NCBI RefSeq assembly: GCF_019703515.2
Contig: NC_059379.1
Coordinates: 22,557,880-22,621,879, forward strand
Origin: Myxocyprinus asiaticus
Taxonomy: Eukaryota; Chordata; Actinopteri; Cypriniformes; Catostomidae
Length of the DNA stretch: 64,000 nt
Reading direction: 5' to 3'
The position numbers were made by a program, and so were the translations under genes. Each line of letters starts with the position of its first letter. Position 1 is the stretch's first letter. The notes beneath the pieces are model-generated. The model was not told the DNA's origin and did not search any database. It saw nothing but the letters and a program-made list of their open reading frames with translations. Positions 13,301-26,800 of the stretch are shown piece by piece.

Positions 13301-14811
13301 TATCATTTAGTTTGCTTGTTATATTCTGTTTATTAGTAATTCATTTATATGTAGTCTTAATGGTGCTTTGATCTTTTACTAAAATGCTGGAATATTCTAG
13401 ACAAATTAGTTTAGGCTCTAAGGAAAATGATATCTCTATCTTTGTGAGTGTTCAATTATTTCTCCAAAAAAAAAGAAAAAAAAAAAGAGGTAATTTGTTT
13501 AAGAAATAATACACAGGCTAAGCACATCAAACCAAAACATTATCATATTAAAGAACAATACTATGTTCAATAGAGAATAAATATTTAAAACACACTCATT
13601 ATGATGATGAAGACAGTCAATAAAACGTATTAAACTTTACACACATATTATAGTAATTCGGCTTGGAGATTATTTTCCATGTTTTTTAAGCACTGGCATC
13701 CTTGCCACTGAAAGAATCAAGCCCTTAATCGTCAAGTCTGTATTCAAAGCAGATTAAAAATATCTAATAAAAATATCTGGCAATTGTTTATATTAGTGAT
13801 GAGAGATACAAACACATGCAAACATAAATGTAAATATATTTTAAGAAAAGCTTTATGGATTCATGTGAAATTGAGGTTTTGAATTGTATCCTTTAATTTT
13901 AAATGGTGTCAGCTTCTCTCTCCAGCTGGTATACAACATACTGTCATATTGGTGCCACAATATACAGCAATGTTTCTTTCCAGACCTCATGTGAATTCTT
14001 AACCTTAGGGACTTAAACCAGCTGGTGTAAACAATTGCGCTTTAAGGTGGCAGTATAATATTCCCAGTGTATTCCCAACTTTACCTTATTCAGATAAAAG
14101 TCTCTGTGAAGATATGTCAGGCCATTTGAACCCTGGCATTAATCATCATCTTGCCAGTGGAAGACCTAAAACAGCACAAGTGCTATAACCTTCACACTAT
14201 TACTCAGAATGCAGAAAGTATGTAGAGAGACATTAAACCCTCTAAGCACTGTGGAGCAAAACTTAAATCCACCTCATAAAGAGGAAAGGAAAGTGTCCTG
14301 CTTAAGCTTGGCACAGGCGCTGATTATCAGAATAAACCCCATATCAACTGTCGGTCTGAAGCCCGCTGCGTCTCACGCCTGTGTAAATCCACCGAGTGGA
14401 ATCACAGATGAGACAACCTCGCTTGCATTTATAGATGAGTTAGAAAAGGAGGTTACAGATGTATTTTCCTCTAGCTCTGGAGGACAAATTGAAATTATGG
14501 AGGAGAAAATGAAGGATTAAAAGCGAAGGTGTAGAAAGATGCACGAAGGCACTTCATCATGATCAAACATCTCTCAAACATGAGTGGCAAGATTCATAGA
14601 AGCAGCTCATGCCATATGTGAAGGTGCTCCTGAGACCAAGCAACTAATGTGATAATAAATGTGAATCTCACAAAACTGTCAAAAAAGATAACATTTCACC
14701 ACAGAATAAAAATAAAGAATCTTTTGATTTTTTTTTTTTTTAAGAACGTTAACTAGTAGAGATTTATTGCATTGTGATAATATTTTCATCACAATTAGCA
14801 CCCCCATTATG

Positions 14812-14843
<32 letters not shown>

Positions 14844-17800
14844 AAATTATTGTATTGCAATAGTGAGAATCTATTGAGAATCACCTGGGAGTAAAAAAAA
14901 ATCATTTAAAAAAATGCAATATGATGATGATAATGAGAATTTGGAGGGGAAATGTGCTTAATTCCCCTGAAAATAGTGTCACATAAAAAAAAAACTTAAT
15001 GCTCCTAAAACAGGCTTCTTTATTTTTTTTTCTTTTGATCTGGGGGAGACATGTGACCAGAACAATTTTTTGTGAGATTCATCCAGGAAGATTCTCTTGT
15101 CACATTTATTTTCCTTCATTCCCTATTCCTCCTCAGCTCCTCTACTAGATTCCCCCTTTATTAATCTCACTAAATCAAACTTCTCTTCAAATTACTCCAA
15201 TTACTCAAACAGAAACATTCGTTCTGTCTGGTAAGGAGTCAGAGAGATGACAAAGCAAGATTTTTAATTTGAACACAGACAGGACAGAGACTTAAGAAAT
15301 GAGATTTGGGAGGAAAATAATAGAGAAAGAGAACAAAGAGTTACTGTAGGATAAGAAGAGGAGGACTTAGGGTGGATGATAAGGTTAGTGTTTTGTTTTT
15401 AGTTCTAGGAAAGAATTAGAGCAGCTGTGAGCCAATGATTCATAATATGTGTTCTCACGCAATACTCTAAGGAGCTGAGCCCCTTGAGAAACAAAGCTCA
15501 CTCTCACAGTGATTCTCCATGCTGGAATGCACCTATGCCGCCAGAAGGATGGTGTACCTACCCACTGGATGCCTGGCATGCCATGCCTGCCCAACGTGCA
15601 CAGTCAGGGCTCCTTAGAAAAGGTTACTGCTTCTTTGATTTGTTAAAATGTGTGCATGAATGTCATCAAGTCCTTTAGAGAGTTTATTTAAGGTTATGCA
15701 TCCATATGTGTCTAATCTAATGTTTTTCCCAATGGTTGTATGAGCAGAGAACAGTAAGGTATGGAAAGAGAAAGTGGTGAGAACTGACACTTTGGGGAGC
15801 TCACCGCTGTGGCTGCGAAGCATCCTGGCAGAGATGCCATTGTCTCCGATGGAGGTCATGCTGCTCAAAGGTCCATCCACAGGACTCACCTCCCCACCTG
15901 GCTGCTTCAGCAACCCTTGCAGGGTCCTGCACAGAGAAAAGAGTAGTAATTTACCAGACCTTTATATCTTAAACGCCTTGGCCATGGACACAACAGATAG
16001 CTCAAGGCTTGTTCCTTAAGGGGCACAAACCAGCACATTTCTTGTCACCAGCTCTGAGCTTTGGCCGCTACACTACACCACCCCACCCCATAAGGGCTGT
16101 CAACACATACAAATTTATCCCCAAAATACCTCCCAGAATACTCTTACAAATACAAATGTGAAAGATCCATTGGACCGCAACAAATGTTGGTGTTGAAAAC
16201 ACAAATAGCGAAGTGATTATACAACAGAAAAAGCCAATGTGATTGTTCATTTTCAAAACACATTACGAGAGTATAAGTTAGTTTGACTTGTTCTGTGATG
16301 TGTGTCCAAACAAAGCTGATATCCGCACAATCCACTTGTACTGAAATGTTTCCTTTAATGTCCTTTGTGTTCTTTACAAATTGTTGCTCAAAAATAAACA
16401 GAAAAGAATAGAAAGAAACACCTCTCACTAATCACACATGCACAGATATGGTCTAGAAACCATGCGACTCCACTTTCGTCATTATGATATTAACAATTTT
16501 TATTGATTCCATTCAACAAATTAAATAAACATCACAGAAAATGCAGAATCAAATTATGTACAATTAAACCCTTCCCCCCGAACACCCCCACCAAAAAAAC
16601 ACAAAACACGCACACACAATAAATAAATAAATAAATAAATAAGCATATTTTCAAAACAACAGTCAAATTGCACTCACATATTTAAAACTAGAGATCCCTC
16701 TCCACTACCCCTCCCCGAAAGCCTTCCAAAAAGGCCAAATATCTGCCCCATTTCCTATCAAATAACCCCAGATTTCCCAGCCTTCTATACATACCTTCCT
16801 CAAAGGCTGCCACCCTCCCCATCTCCGAGCACCACTCATGAAATGAGGGCACTCCAACCGACCTCCAACCCCTTAAAATAACTTGTCTGGCGATCATGAC
16901 GCTCGTTAGGACCCAACTCTTTATGTGCCGATTCTCAACGACAATGACCACCCCATCGCCCACAATACAGAGTCTGGGGCAACAATATAATGACTCCCTT
17001 GCTCTTACTTGAGCCAACACTAAAGAAAACATGTCCACCCCATATCTTCCCAAATTTTTCAGCTTCCTGCGGGGAGAGATGTGTTTCTTGAAGAAACACT
17101 ATATCATATTTCTTACATTTAAGAAAAGTAATAACCTTCCTTCTTTTTATGGGGTGCCCCAACCCATTCACATTCCATGTGGAGAGAGATAGTACACTTA
17201 TATTAACATTTGACATTTTGATATAGTAGAAAAAATAAATTGTGTGTCAAAAACAAAATTATACAGACCACATTCCCCATTAGTGAAACAATCAAATCCC
17301 GAACTTCCCCCCGAACAAAACAAACAGAAAAAAGAAAAACGTGCGCATTAACCCCGCACATGAAAGTGCCAACCGGCGACAATCCCTCTAAACTCAAAAG
17401 GTCCATGAACACCCACGAGCCCCCACGACAACTTTGCCATCGGATTGCTCAATTTTGCCTCACAAATTTGTGAGGCAAAATTACATAACAGAAAATACTT
17501 TGTAAAATAAACCCCAGCCAATAGGAAGAATGAACACAAAGAACATGTAGATTCATTCACAGAACTGTCTCAAAGGTGTGATCTTCCACAAAACAAATTT
17601 CAGCTGATTTAAAACCATTCAGATTCCTCAGACAGATAAACAAATGTTCAGTGAGCCAGCTGTTATGAGTTCAGCGGATGACGTAATCATTCCAATGTCC
17701 CGTAAAAATACTCAACAAAACAAACTCCAGCCAGCAGGAGGAATAAGCACGAAGAACGAACAGATTAATCCACAGCTGTTCCAAAGGAGTGTTACTCAAC

Positions 17801-20800
17801 AGAACAAGCTCCAGCCGCTAGGCGGTACCAATACAAAAAGAAACAAAACCGGCATCCCGGTTCCCCGGGTGGTCGAGTCAATTCACTCGGAGGCTGCATA
17901 AAAGTATATACCATGACTTACACAATCCGTCAACTTTATAAAAGACATCCTTTGTGTGAGCATGTAGATATTTTGCGGTCATCCGTAGTGTCCACTTTCA
18001 AACTGGCTGGGAACTTAAGTGCAAAAGTAATCTTTCGTCAATGCAAAAGTTTCTTTAAGGAAAAGTGTTATCCACAAAACAAACTCCAGCCGCTCGGCGG
18101 AGCCAACGCAAAAAGAAAAAAGAAACCAAAATGACGCCCAGCTTCCTCAAAAGCCAGAGTAAGTACAGCGAGTCGACCCACTCACATGAGAAACACCCAA
18201 TGGTTTACTCACCCATTGATTCTATAAAAGACATTGCCTGATTGGGACATGTAAATACTTTGCGACCGTCCTTTGTTTCTATTCTCAGTTTGACCGGAAA
18301 CATCAGAGCAAAAGTGATCTTTCGCTGATGTAAGAGTTTCTTAAATTCCTTGAACCGATCGCATTTCTCTCTTGTCGAACTCGCAAAGTCCAAGAACTTG
18401 CATCAACAAGTAAAAGACGAGAAAGTAATAGCGGGAACAAAACAGTAAATGCTTCTCAGGCATTTAACGTTACTTAAAGTAGCTAAACTGTCAAGCTACT
18501 CATTTGGAATGGTAGGTAGTTAGGCTTACACTACAAGTAACTAACAGAAAGCAGTTAACTACATTAAAGCTATTAAAAGAAGAATTAAATATATAAAATA
18601 AATAAATATATGAACTGTATATATTTGATGATTAACTCAGTTTGTTCGACTGCTGCGTGTGCAATACAACGTGACAAGAACAATGTAGTGATTTGTCATG
18701 TCATGTTATAAATCATTGTAAAAAGTAGCTAGACAAGCTACACTATTGTGAAAATAGTTTTACTACTGTCATGCAATTGTATAATGTAATACAGTTAGTA
18801 GCTAGTTACAGTATTTTCTTCCCAACGCTGATGTGGGTGCATCACAGAGAAAGCTGCAACCTATGTTAAGATCTGCCACTGGATATCAATAAACTACTGA
18901 CATATATCAGTGTAACATTAATGGTGTGGAGCTGTGTACCCTCAGGCCAACAATCAGCACATTGCCATATTTTTTCAATATAATGATTTATCATAGTCTG
19001 GCAGTCAACAGACATTTGTATGCACACTGGGCAGGCAATGAGTTCACACTCAATATGTTCTCTTAACACTCTGTAACCACTGGACAAGTCACATTAAAAA
19101 ACCAAGTGTAAGCAATTGGCAACTTTTAGCACTCTTCCTGGCATACAGAAGGACTGCATTATAGGGAGTTTGCTGCACACTAATGTCCTAGAGTTCACAA
19201 ACCCCTTTCCCACATCCCTGGGTCCTCCTGGGTGATTGGTTCTTCAAATCCTTGACACTCCATTATTGCTCTGTTTCCTACGGCCTCTACTTGTATCCCT
19301 GTTGAGCTCTCTAAGTCAGTCCAACACCCTTTAACGAACAAGGGACTGTGATGAGATTTAATGTGACTGTCAAGCACAAGTGCACTGCCCCTTGGTCGGA
19401 AAATGCCACTGGCAGTAGGCCACCTCAGCCCAAAATAAGAACAACAACACACCAGATTGGCATGAGAATACAGTCATCCACCACAGTCATGATGTCTAAA
19501 TGCTGGAGACACTTACAGGGAGGACCTAAAAGACATTGGCAGTGGAGAAGGGGAACAGATAGTAATAGAATTGGATGGGAGCAGTCGTTTTGTTGACCTC
19601 CTGTGCTGCCTCGGATAGAATCTCAGCCTTGGTTCTTTTGGAATCCCCATGAGGAGAGTAAAATTGAACTCATAGTAAATGACAAACATCATCTGTTTGT
19701 TCTAGATCTCCCTGGGAGGCTCACACCTATCGGTCATTGGACTGGGCATTTCTAAACAGCTGTCCTCTCCCAAAATGTCCATGATATGGGTGCATGAGCA
19801 TTTGTTGGTGTTTACCACATGGCAAGACTGTGCAGACTTCTGTGAGTGTTGTCTGTCTGCTTAATTCAGTGATTCCTCAACGGAGTACTTGAAAAGTAAT
19901 TTTGATTGTGCTTTGTTAAACCTGTAAATTAATTTTAAACCTAAAAAGAATGATTAAAGATTATTAGGGATATCAGTATATTGAAATTATTAATCTTGAA
20001 TAATTACAGTTTCATAAAAAAACAACAACAACAAAATAATGTGTACAAGTTTTATACATTAGTGGATGACACATATTTACACAGCAAAATATGTGCTGCT
20101 TGGTGAGTCTGTATTTCCTCATACAGAAATCTGATATATGGCAATATAGTGTAAAACACATATGTAATAATGTTTGTTCATGTATGATTTTCACATATAA
20201 ATCACATACTGTACTTGTACATATACATGTTACATAACTTTTCTAATGAAAAGCTAATGAAATTTGTACATATATGCCCAAATATACAGTATTTCCTATA
20301 ACTTTATGTATGTACAGTATGTGGTCATTAGTGCTGGGTATATTACTTCTGAATTGCAATCTGGTACTGATTACTAATTACATGACTAAAATTGCAATCA
20401 GTAAGTAATCTCTAGGATTATATTTTTGGGTTATCTAATCTGATTACTTTTGGATTACCTCTGACCTAACTCTTGTTTATTTGATGTCACATGCATTTGA
20501 GTAGTATAATCTATACCATTTATCATAATGTTGCTTTTGTGTGTGTGTACGTCTGCATATGTGTGTGTAGCCAGTACAGAGAGTGTGTGAAGCATCTAGT
20601 GCAGTAGTGCAGTAGTGTAGTAGTACTCCTTGCCACATTGTGCTCTATGCTTGCTACTCTCTGCTTACAGCTATTGTCGCTGGCTAGCCTCCTTGATAGA
20701 AGGTGAAAAGAGGAGCAGAGTGTGTAAGTCTCTTCCTGCCAGTACAGAGCCTCTCCACCACCAAGACTCCTGCAGTGCCTCCCCGGGGCCACACACGGAA

Positions 20801-23800
20801 ACTGGGTATCTCACGGTCCCAGGGGAACTCGGAGCAGCAGTGGGCCCCAGAGACAAGGCATGCAGGTCCACCACTGTGTGGACATGCCCTGGCGCCCGTC
20901 AACCACTGCACCAGCTATTGGCAAATAGCCCCACTGCCTTGTGGTATGTCTATTGAGACTAAGGCTAAGGGAGCACACCCTGACAGAAAAGCAATGCACT
21001 GGTTGTGCGCAATAGGTGGGCCTTAACAAACAAAGGACATGGCAGCCTCCTGCAGCCAAGATGTGGGACCAGTTTTCCCGGGACCCCCCTTGCCACTGGA
21101 ACACCCTTCTACCAAGTCTCACAGAAACACCTGTTGGCATTAGTGAAAGGCTAATGATCCTCCGTATCCCCTGGCAAAGAAGCGTTATGTCACACTTCTT
21201 AGTGCCTATGCACCAACTTTGCCATCTGAGAACGAGGCCAAGGAATGCTTTTATCAGGCACTGGATGAAGCTCTTTGCCGGATCCCTAAGAGTGACAAGA
21301 TCCTCTTGCTTGGGGACTTTAACGCTATGGTGGGACAGAACTACAGGGTATGGGGTGGAGTAATAGGTTGGCATGGTATTGGCAGGGTGAATGCAAATGT
21401 CATGAGGCTACTTACTCTTTGCTCTGAGCATAACCTTACCATAACCAACACCATCTTCCAGCAGAAGGCCAAGAATAAGACCTCGCGAATGCACCCTCGC
21501 TCTAAACATTGGCACATGATTGACATCATCATTGTGAGGTGTAGTGACATCAAGGATGTTCACATCACCCGTGCCATGAGGGGTGCAGAGTGCTGGACCA
21601 ACCATCGTATGATTGTGGCCAAGCTCCATATGAAAGTGCGTCCCCCTCCGTGGTTGCAAAAGCCTAACAAAAAGAAGCTAAATTGCAACCGCTTGGGAAG
21701 CAAAGAAGCCAGAAGTGAGTTCCGACGCCTCTTAGCTGAGTAACTAAGCGAGCTGGAACCTTGTCTGAACCCAGAAAACACCATGGAACAACAGTGGACC
21801 TATATCAGCTCTGCGCTCTACGATGCAGCAGCCCAATCCATCGGCCATAAGAGCAGGAACCACCAAGACTGGTTTGACGATAACTCAGACACAATACACA
21901 ACTTGCTTAAGGACATGCACAAAGCACATAGGGCAACTTTAGATAACCCTACATCCACCAACACCAGGCAGCATTGGCAGGCAGCTCGGAGAAAAGTGCA
22001 AAAAACAACACGGCCATCCAGAATAAGTGGTGGACTGAAAAGGACATGAAATCCAGTCCTTTGCTGATAAAAATGACATGCATAATTGTTATAATGCTGT
22101 CAAAACCATCTACGGCCCAAGAAATTGCTGATCCACGTCTCTGAAGACAGCAGATGGTCTAAAGCTTCTGAAGGATCAGGATAGTATCCTGTTGAGGTGG
22201 GCTGAACACTTTGACACCCTGCTTAATCAGGACTCTGATGCAGACTCCACCATCCTAGATGAACTGCCTGAACATCCTCCCATCCATGACCTCAGTCTAA
22301 CACCAACCTTCCAGGAGGTTCTGTCAGCTTTCCGTTCCCTTAAGAACAACAAGTCCCCTGGCGCAGATAATATCTCTGCTGAGCTACTAAAGGAGGGAGG
22401 GTACGTGTGTATGCGCACCCTCTACCAGTACATTACCAAGGCCTGGACTGTTGAGAACATCCCACAACAATGGAGAGATGCAAACATTGTTGTCATTTAT
22501 AAGAACAAGGGTGACAAGGCCATCTGCGGCAATAGGAGGGGCATATCACTTCTTTCTGTTGCTGGTAAGGTCCTGGCTAGGGTGTTGCTTCAGAGACTCA
22601 TCAGTAACATCACTGAGTCAATGCTGCCTGAATCACAGTGTGGATTTCGGAGGAACAAGGGTATGGTCGACATGAACTTCACAGCCCGGCAGCTTCAGGA
22701 AAAGTGCCGGGAGCAACATCAGCACCTGTTTATGGCCTTTGTCGACCTCTCCAAAGCTTTTGACACTGTGCATAGAGAGCTCTTATGGGATGTTTATTTG
22801 GCTGTCCCAATAAATTTGTTAACATACTCCACCAGTTCCACGATGGGATGACTGCTCGGGTGACCATCAGTGGACAAAACTCTAAGCCCTTCCTTGTACG
22901 CACAGGGGTGAGGAAGGGGTGTGTGCTAGTGCCATTGCTCTTTAACATCTTCCTCCTGTGTGTTACCAAGGTTCTCCACAACGAGATTGAGAACAGCAGT
23001 GGTGTGACAGTGGACTTCGACTAGATGGCAATCTCTTTAACATTAGGAGGCTCCACGCAACCACTAAACTCTTTAGAGAGCGAGTCCTGGAGCTGCAGTA
23101 TGCAGAAAACTGTGCTTTTGTGGCCCATACTCCGGAGGATCTCCAGTCCGTTCTTGTAGTGGCAGTGAGAGCGTACAGAAGGATGGGGCTGACTGTCAAC
23201 ACCATCAAGACAGAAGTGGTTTGCCAGTGGAGTACCAGTGTCCCATCCACTCTACCTCCCTTCACTGTTGGTGGTGAACAGCTGTCAGTAGTGCCATCCT
23301 TCAAATATCTGGGGAGTATTCTCGCAGAGGATAGCGGCATCGACAATGATATCCAGAGCTGGATTAAACAGGCCTCATCTGCCTTTGGGAGACTTTGGCA
23401 CAGAGTATTTGAGAACAAGAACCTTCATCCCTCCACAAAGGTTGGTGTATACCAAGCGGTCTGTGTCACCACCCTCCTCTATAACTGTGAAGCTTGGGTA
23501 ACCTACAGCCATTACATTAAGTCCTTAGAGTGCTTCCACGTCAGATGCCCTCAGCACATTCTGGGAATTACATGGTGTGAGCATATGCCTCACACTGAAA
23601 TACTTGTAAAGACCAACTGCAGAAGTATTGAGGTCATGATCGCCCAGCGCCAGCTGCAGTGGCTGGGCCACATGATAAGGATGCCCCCATGTCGGCTACC
23701 CCGCAGAGTGCTATATGGCCAGCTACATCATGGTCGACACTCAGCTGGAGGGCCAAAGAAGCGCTATAAGGATCAAATGAAGATTGCCTTGAGGAAGTGT

Positions 23801-26800
23801 AAGATCAGACCCGAGGTCCTGGAGTATGTTGCTGCTGATCGTACCATCTGGCGACAGCTTTGTAGGGATGGGGCTTGTATGCTGGAGATGGAGAGGACAA
23901 CCAGAAGACAACATGAGAGAGCCGGGAGATACACAGCCATGGTTGCCATCACAACCACCACTACTACCACCACATATATATGCCCCACCTGCAATAGAGC
24001 TTGTGGGTCCAGGATAGGACTGTTCAGCGATCAAAAATCTCACTGTTGAGTGGACGTCATCATCGGATTTCGATGGACAACCGAAGATACCATTTATCAT
24101 AATGCTGCTTAAATGCATTTAAGAAAACTTAGTGAATCAAAATATGAGAATTGATGTGATTTTTGTGACTTACCCTGATTGAAATAATAAAAACTTACTT
24201 AAAGGGTCATGAAACACAAAAACACATTTTAACTGATACAGTATGTATGTTTAGTCCAAGATGGCAGAAAATGATGGAGGATTTATTTTTTATTTTTTTC
24301 AGACTTCCAGAATCAATAGTGTAAAGGTCACTGCATATGATGTAGACATGGTACTTCATAGTTATACATAAGCAGTGTTTAGTAGCTTAATTATTCATCA
24401 TGAAAACAGATGTTCTAATCATTTGAATGTTGCTTTTGTCCACAAATATGGATTTATTTACAAGATGCATGTTTCCCCCATGGCCCTCCATCAATGACAG
24501 ACAGGTGCTTTAAATATGCATTGTCTAACGGCATCCATGTGTGATAACAGATCAGATCAGTTACTGTATATTTGTGAATCAACGTAACAAAAAAGTCTCA
24601 AAAGTTATCATAAAAGCAAAGGAGCATTCATTTACATTTCAGAAGCAGAGTACAAATTCAGTTTGCAAAACCAAAGATAACATTACCGCACTAATGCTGT
24701 AGGTTCGGCATTTATGTGTGGATTACATTGTGAATGTGAAATGATGTGTATTTGTGCATTTTGATGGGTTTGATGGACAAAGACAAGTGACACATGGTTA
24801 TTTGACAGAGTAATAATTCAAATAATAATTAAAATGTGTTTCTCAGGAGTTAGTCAGATATGCACAGGCCATGCACACTATAGTTCACAAGCCTAATCAG
24901 CATGTGAGGTTCTTCACCTCATCTCTATCTTATCAGGTGAATGTGGTGACTTCTTTGATTTCTTCAACCACAGCCAAAGTCCAGCTGTGTCTTTACCATT
25001 CAGGGCTTTTTTAGAGTGAATAGTATCTTAAGTTGGTTGGTTTGGTTTTCTATAGTGATGTTACAAGATTGTCCTCATTGAAGGTTACTTTGAGAATGTT
25101 CCATGCTTATTCTCAGACAGTTGAAGTTGTTGATTCCAGCTTTGCAAGATATGCTTTCACCCTTTGCCACTGGCTCAGATGCACACTCAATCCTGTCTCC
25201 CACTGCAATGCTGTCTCACTCACAGGCACTGAATATGTGTTGTGGTGAGCATGCACATTCAGTGCACCCATGACACACACATGATAAAAATTGTTTGATA
25301 AAAATACAAGCCTATGACTGAGAGACAATGGATACATATAAATCCAGAGACAAAGAAAGACAACTGTGGCGTTTCCTTTGAAACACAGAAATAAAGATGT
25401 TTGTGCTTTTCAAATTGTTTCGTTAGCTGCCATTGGGTTTTTTAAATAATGGATCATTACTTGTATCTGATCATTATCTGATCTGATAAAAATCCAATAA
25501 ATATTCTGTACATTTTCTCTTTTATGCCTTCATAATGGTGTTGCTTGTTTAACTATTCATACCAATAATTTCTATAATGATTACAGAGCATGTCAGGTAG
25601 CCCTCCTGTCAAATAGGGTGTGTTAGATGGGCAAGGGCGTAGGTTTGATTTGAAAGTTTATGGGGACATATTGCAAGGATAACACTCAAAATGTTGGTAT
25701 TAAGAAAATGTGAGAAAGTCAGTCCGGTAATATAGGCAAAATAACATTTCTAGCCTACCTCACATAACAAGTCTCATTTCTTATTTCTCTGCCCCACCAA
25801 ACTAAATATTAGCCTTTATTATTAATATTATTATTTTTAATAAGTATAAACAAATTGCACTTTTTGGAGGAAAAATGTGATATGTGATAAACTTGGATAA
25901 TGTGACAGTGATATGCAATGTGATAAACCTAAGATTAATGGGTTAAAATCAAATTTGATCTTTTTCAAGAAGATTTATCTTGAGAAAATGTAGGGTACAA
26001 TGGGGCTAAAGGCACACTTTTAGTGTTTTGGAAGAAAATAAAATCAAAGGAGTCTTTTACCCCGCGGAGCCTTTAGCCCCGTTGTACCCTATTATCCAGC
26101 ATTAAACAAATGGAAATCTAAACAAAGGGTGGGGTAAATGAACCATTTTCATGTGCAAAATGACACACAAGATAAATTATAGGGAGAATGGAACATTGAC
26201 ATTTTTCCCCACTTTCTGCTTTCCAACTCCCCTCACTCCCACATTTCTCCTATTGCTTATTTACATTTATATGTACAGTACTTACATTTTGAAAAATAGG
26301 CCTCGTGAACAAAGTAGGCTTTAGGCTTTCAAATAATGAATGTTTTTTTTTTGTTGTTTTTTTTTTTATCACAAATGCCTTATTTTATTGACAGAACAAT
26401 CTATTCCAATGTTCTTCTCCAATGTGCAAAATAAACCATTTATTTGGAGTTAAATTATCTTAAATTCCTGCACCTCTTACACAATCATTCAAATTTTAAG
26501 GTGTATTTCTCAAGAGGGCTCTTACCGGCTGAAAAAGCAGAATACTCCATTGGGCTGCGTGCAAAACTCATGACATTTTTTACTTAGACAGGAAATATTT
26601 GTACACGAAACATATGCTGGATTAAATCTATTAATTTCAAGGATTGGACGTAACATACCAATGGAAATCCGTCCATGTAATATCTAGAAAATATATTTTT
26701 TTAAATATTTTTGCATCCTAAACAGCACTGAGAAAAAACACTGATTCTGTGCCGCTTCAGAAGAGGTAGGAAAATAATTTACACGTGAATAATCATACTA

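Larger units (their letters stand above)
6799..15804 (-). other. shisa8 intron between exons 2 and 3
   Basis: This 9-kb intron contains a (TG)n tract, a large palindromic element, a tRNA-SINE, a possible solo LTR, Tc1 fragments and a small hAT element. Stretches 6930-7300, 7500-8110, 8670-9340, 11210-12300 and 12550-14200 show only AT-rich sequence without a recognisable gene. A GC-rich patch at about 11010-11160 lies just after the Tc1 fragment and is unassigned. Confidence 0.6.

Noticed and set aside
20811..21374. 187-codon minus-strand frame
   Set aside because: Antisense shadow of the RTE-like element; no domain.
21219..21743. Host gene of the craniofacial development protein 2-like kind
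   Set aside because: It is the endonuclease part of a LINE that continues into reverse transcriptase and lies between target duplications.
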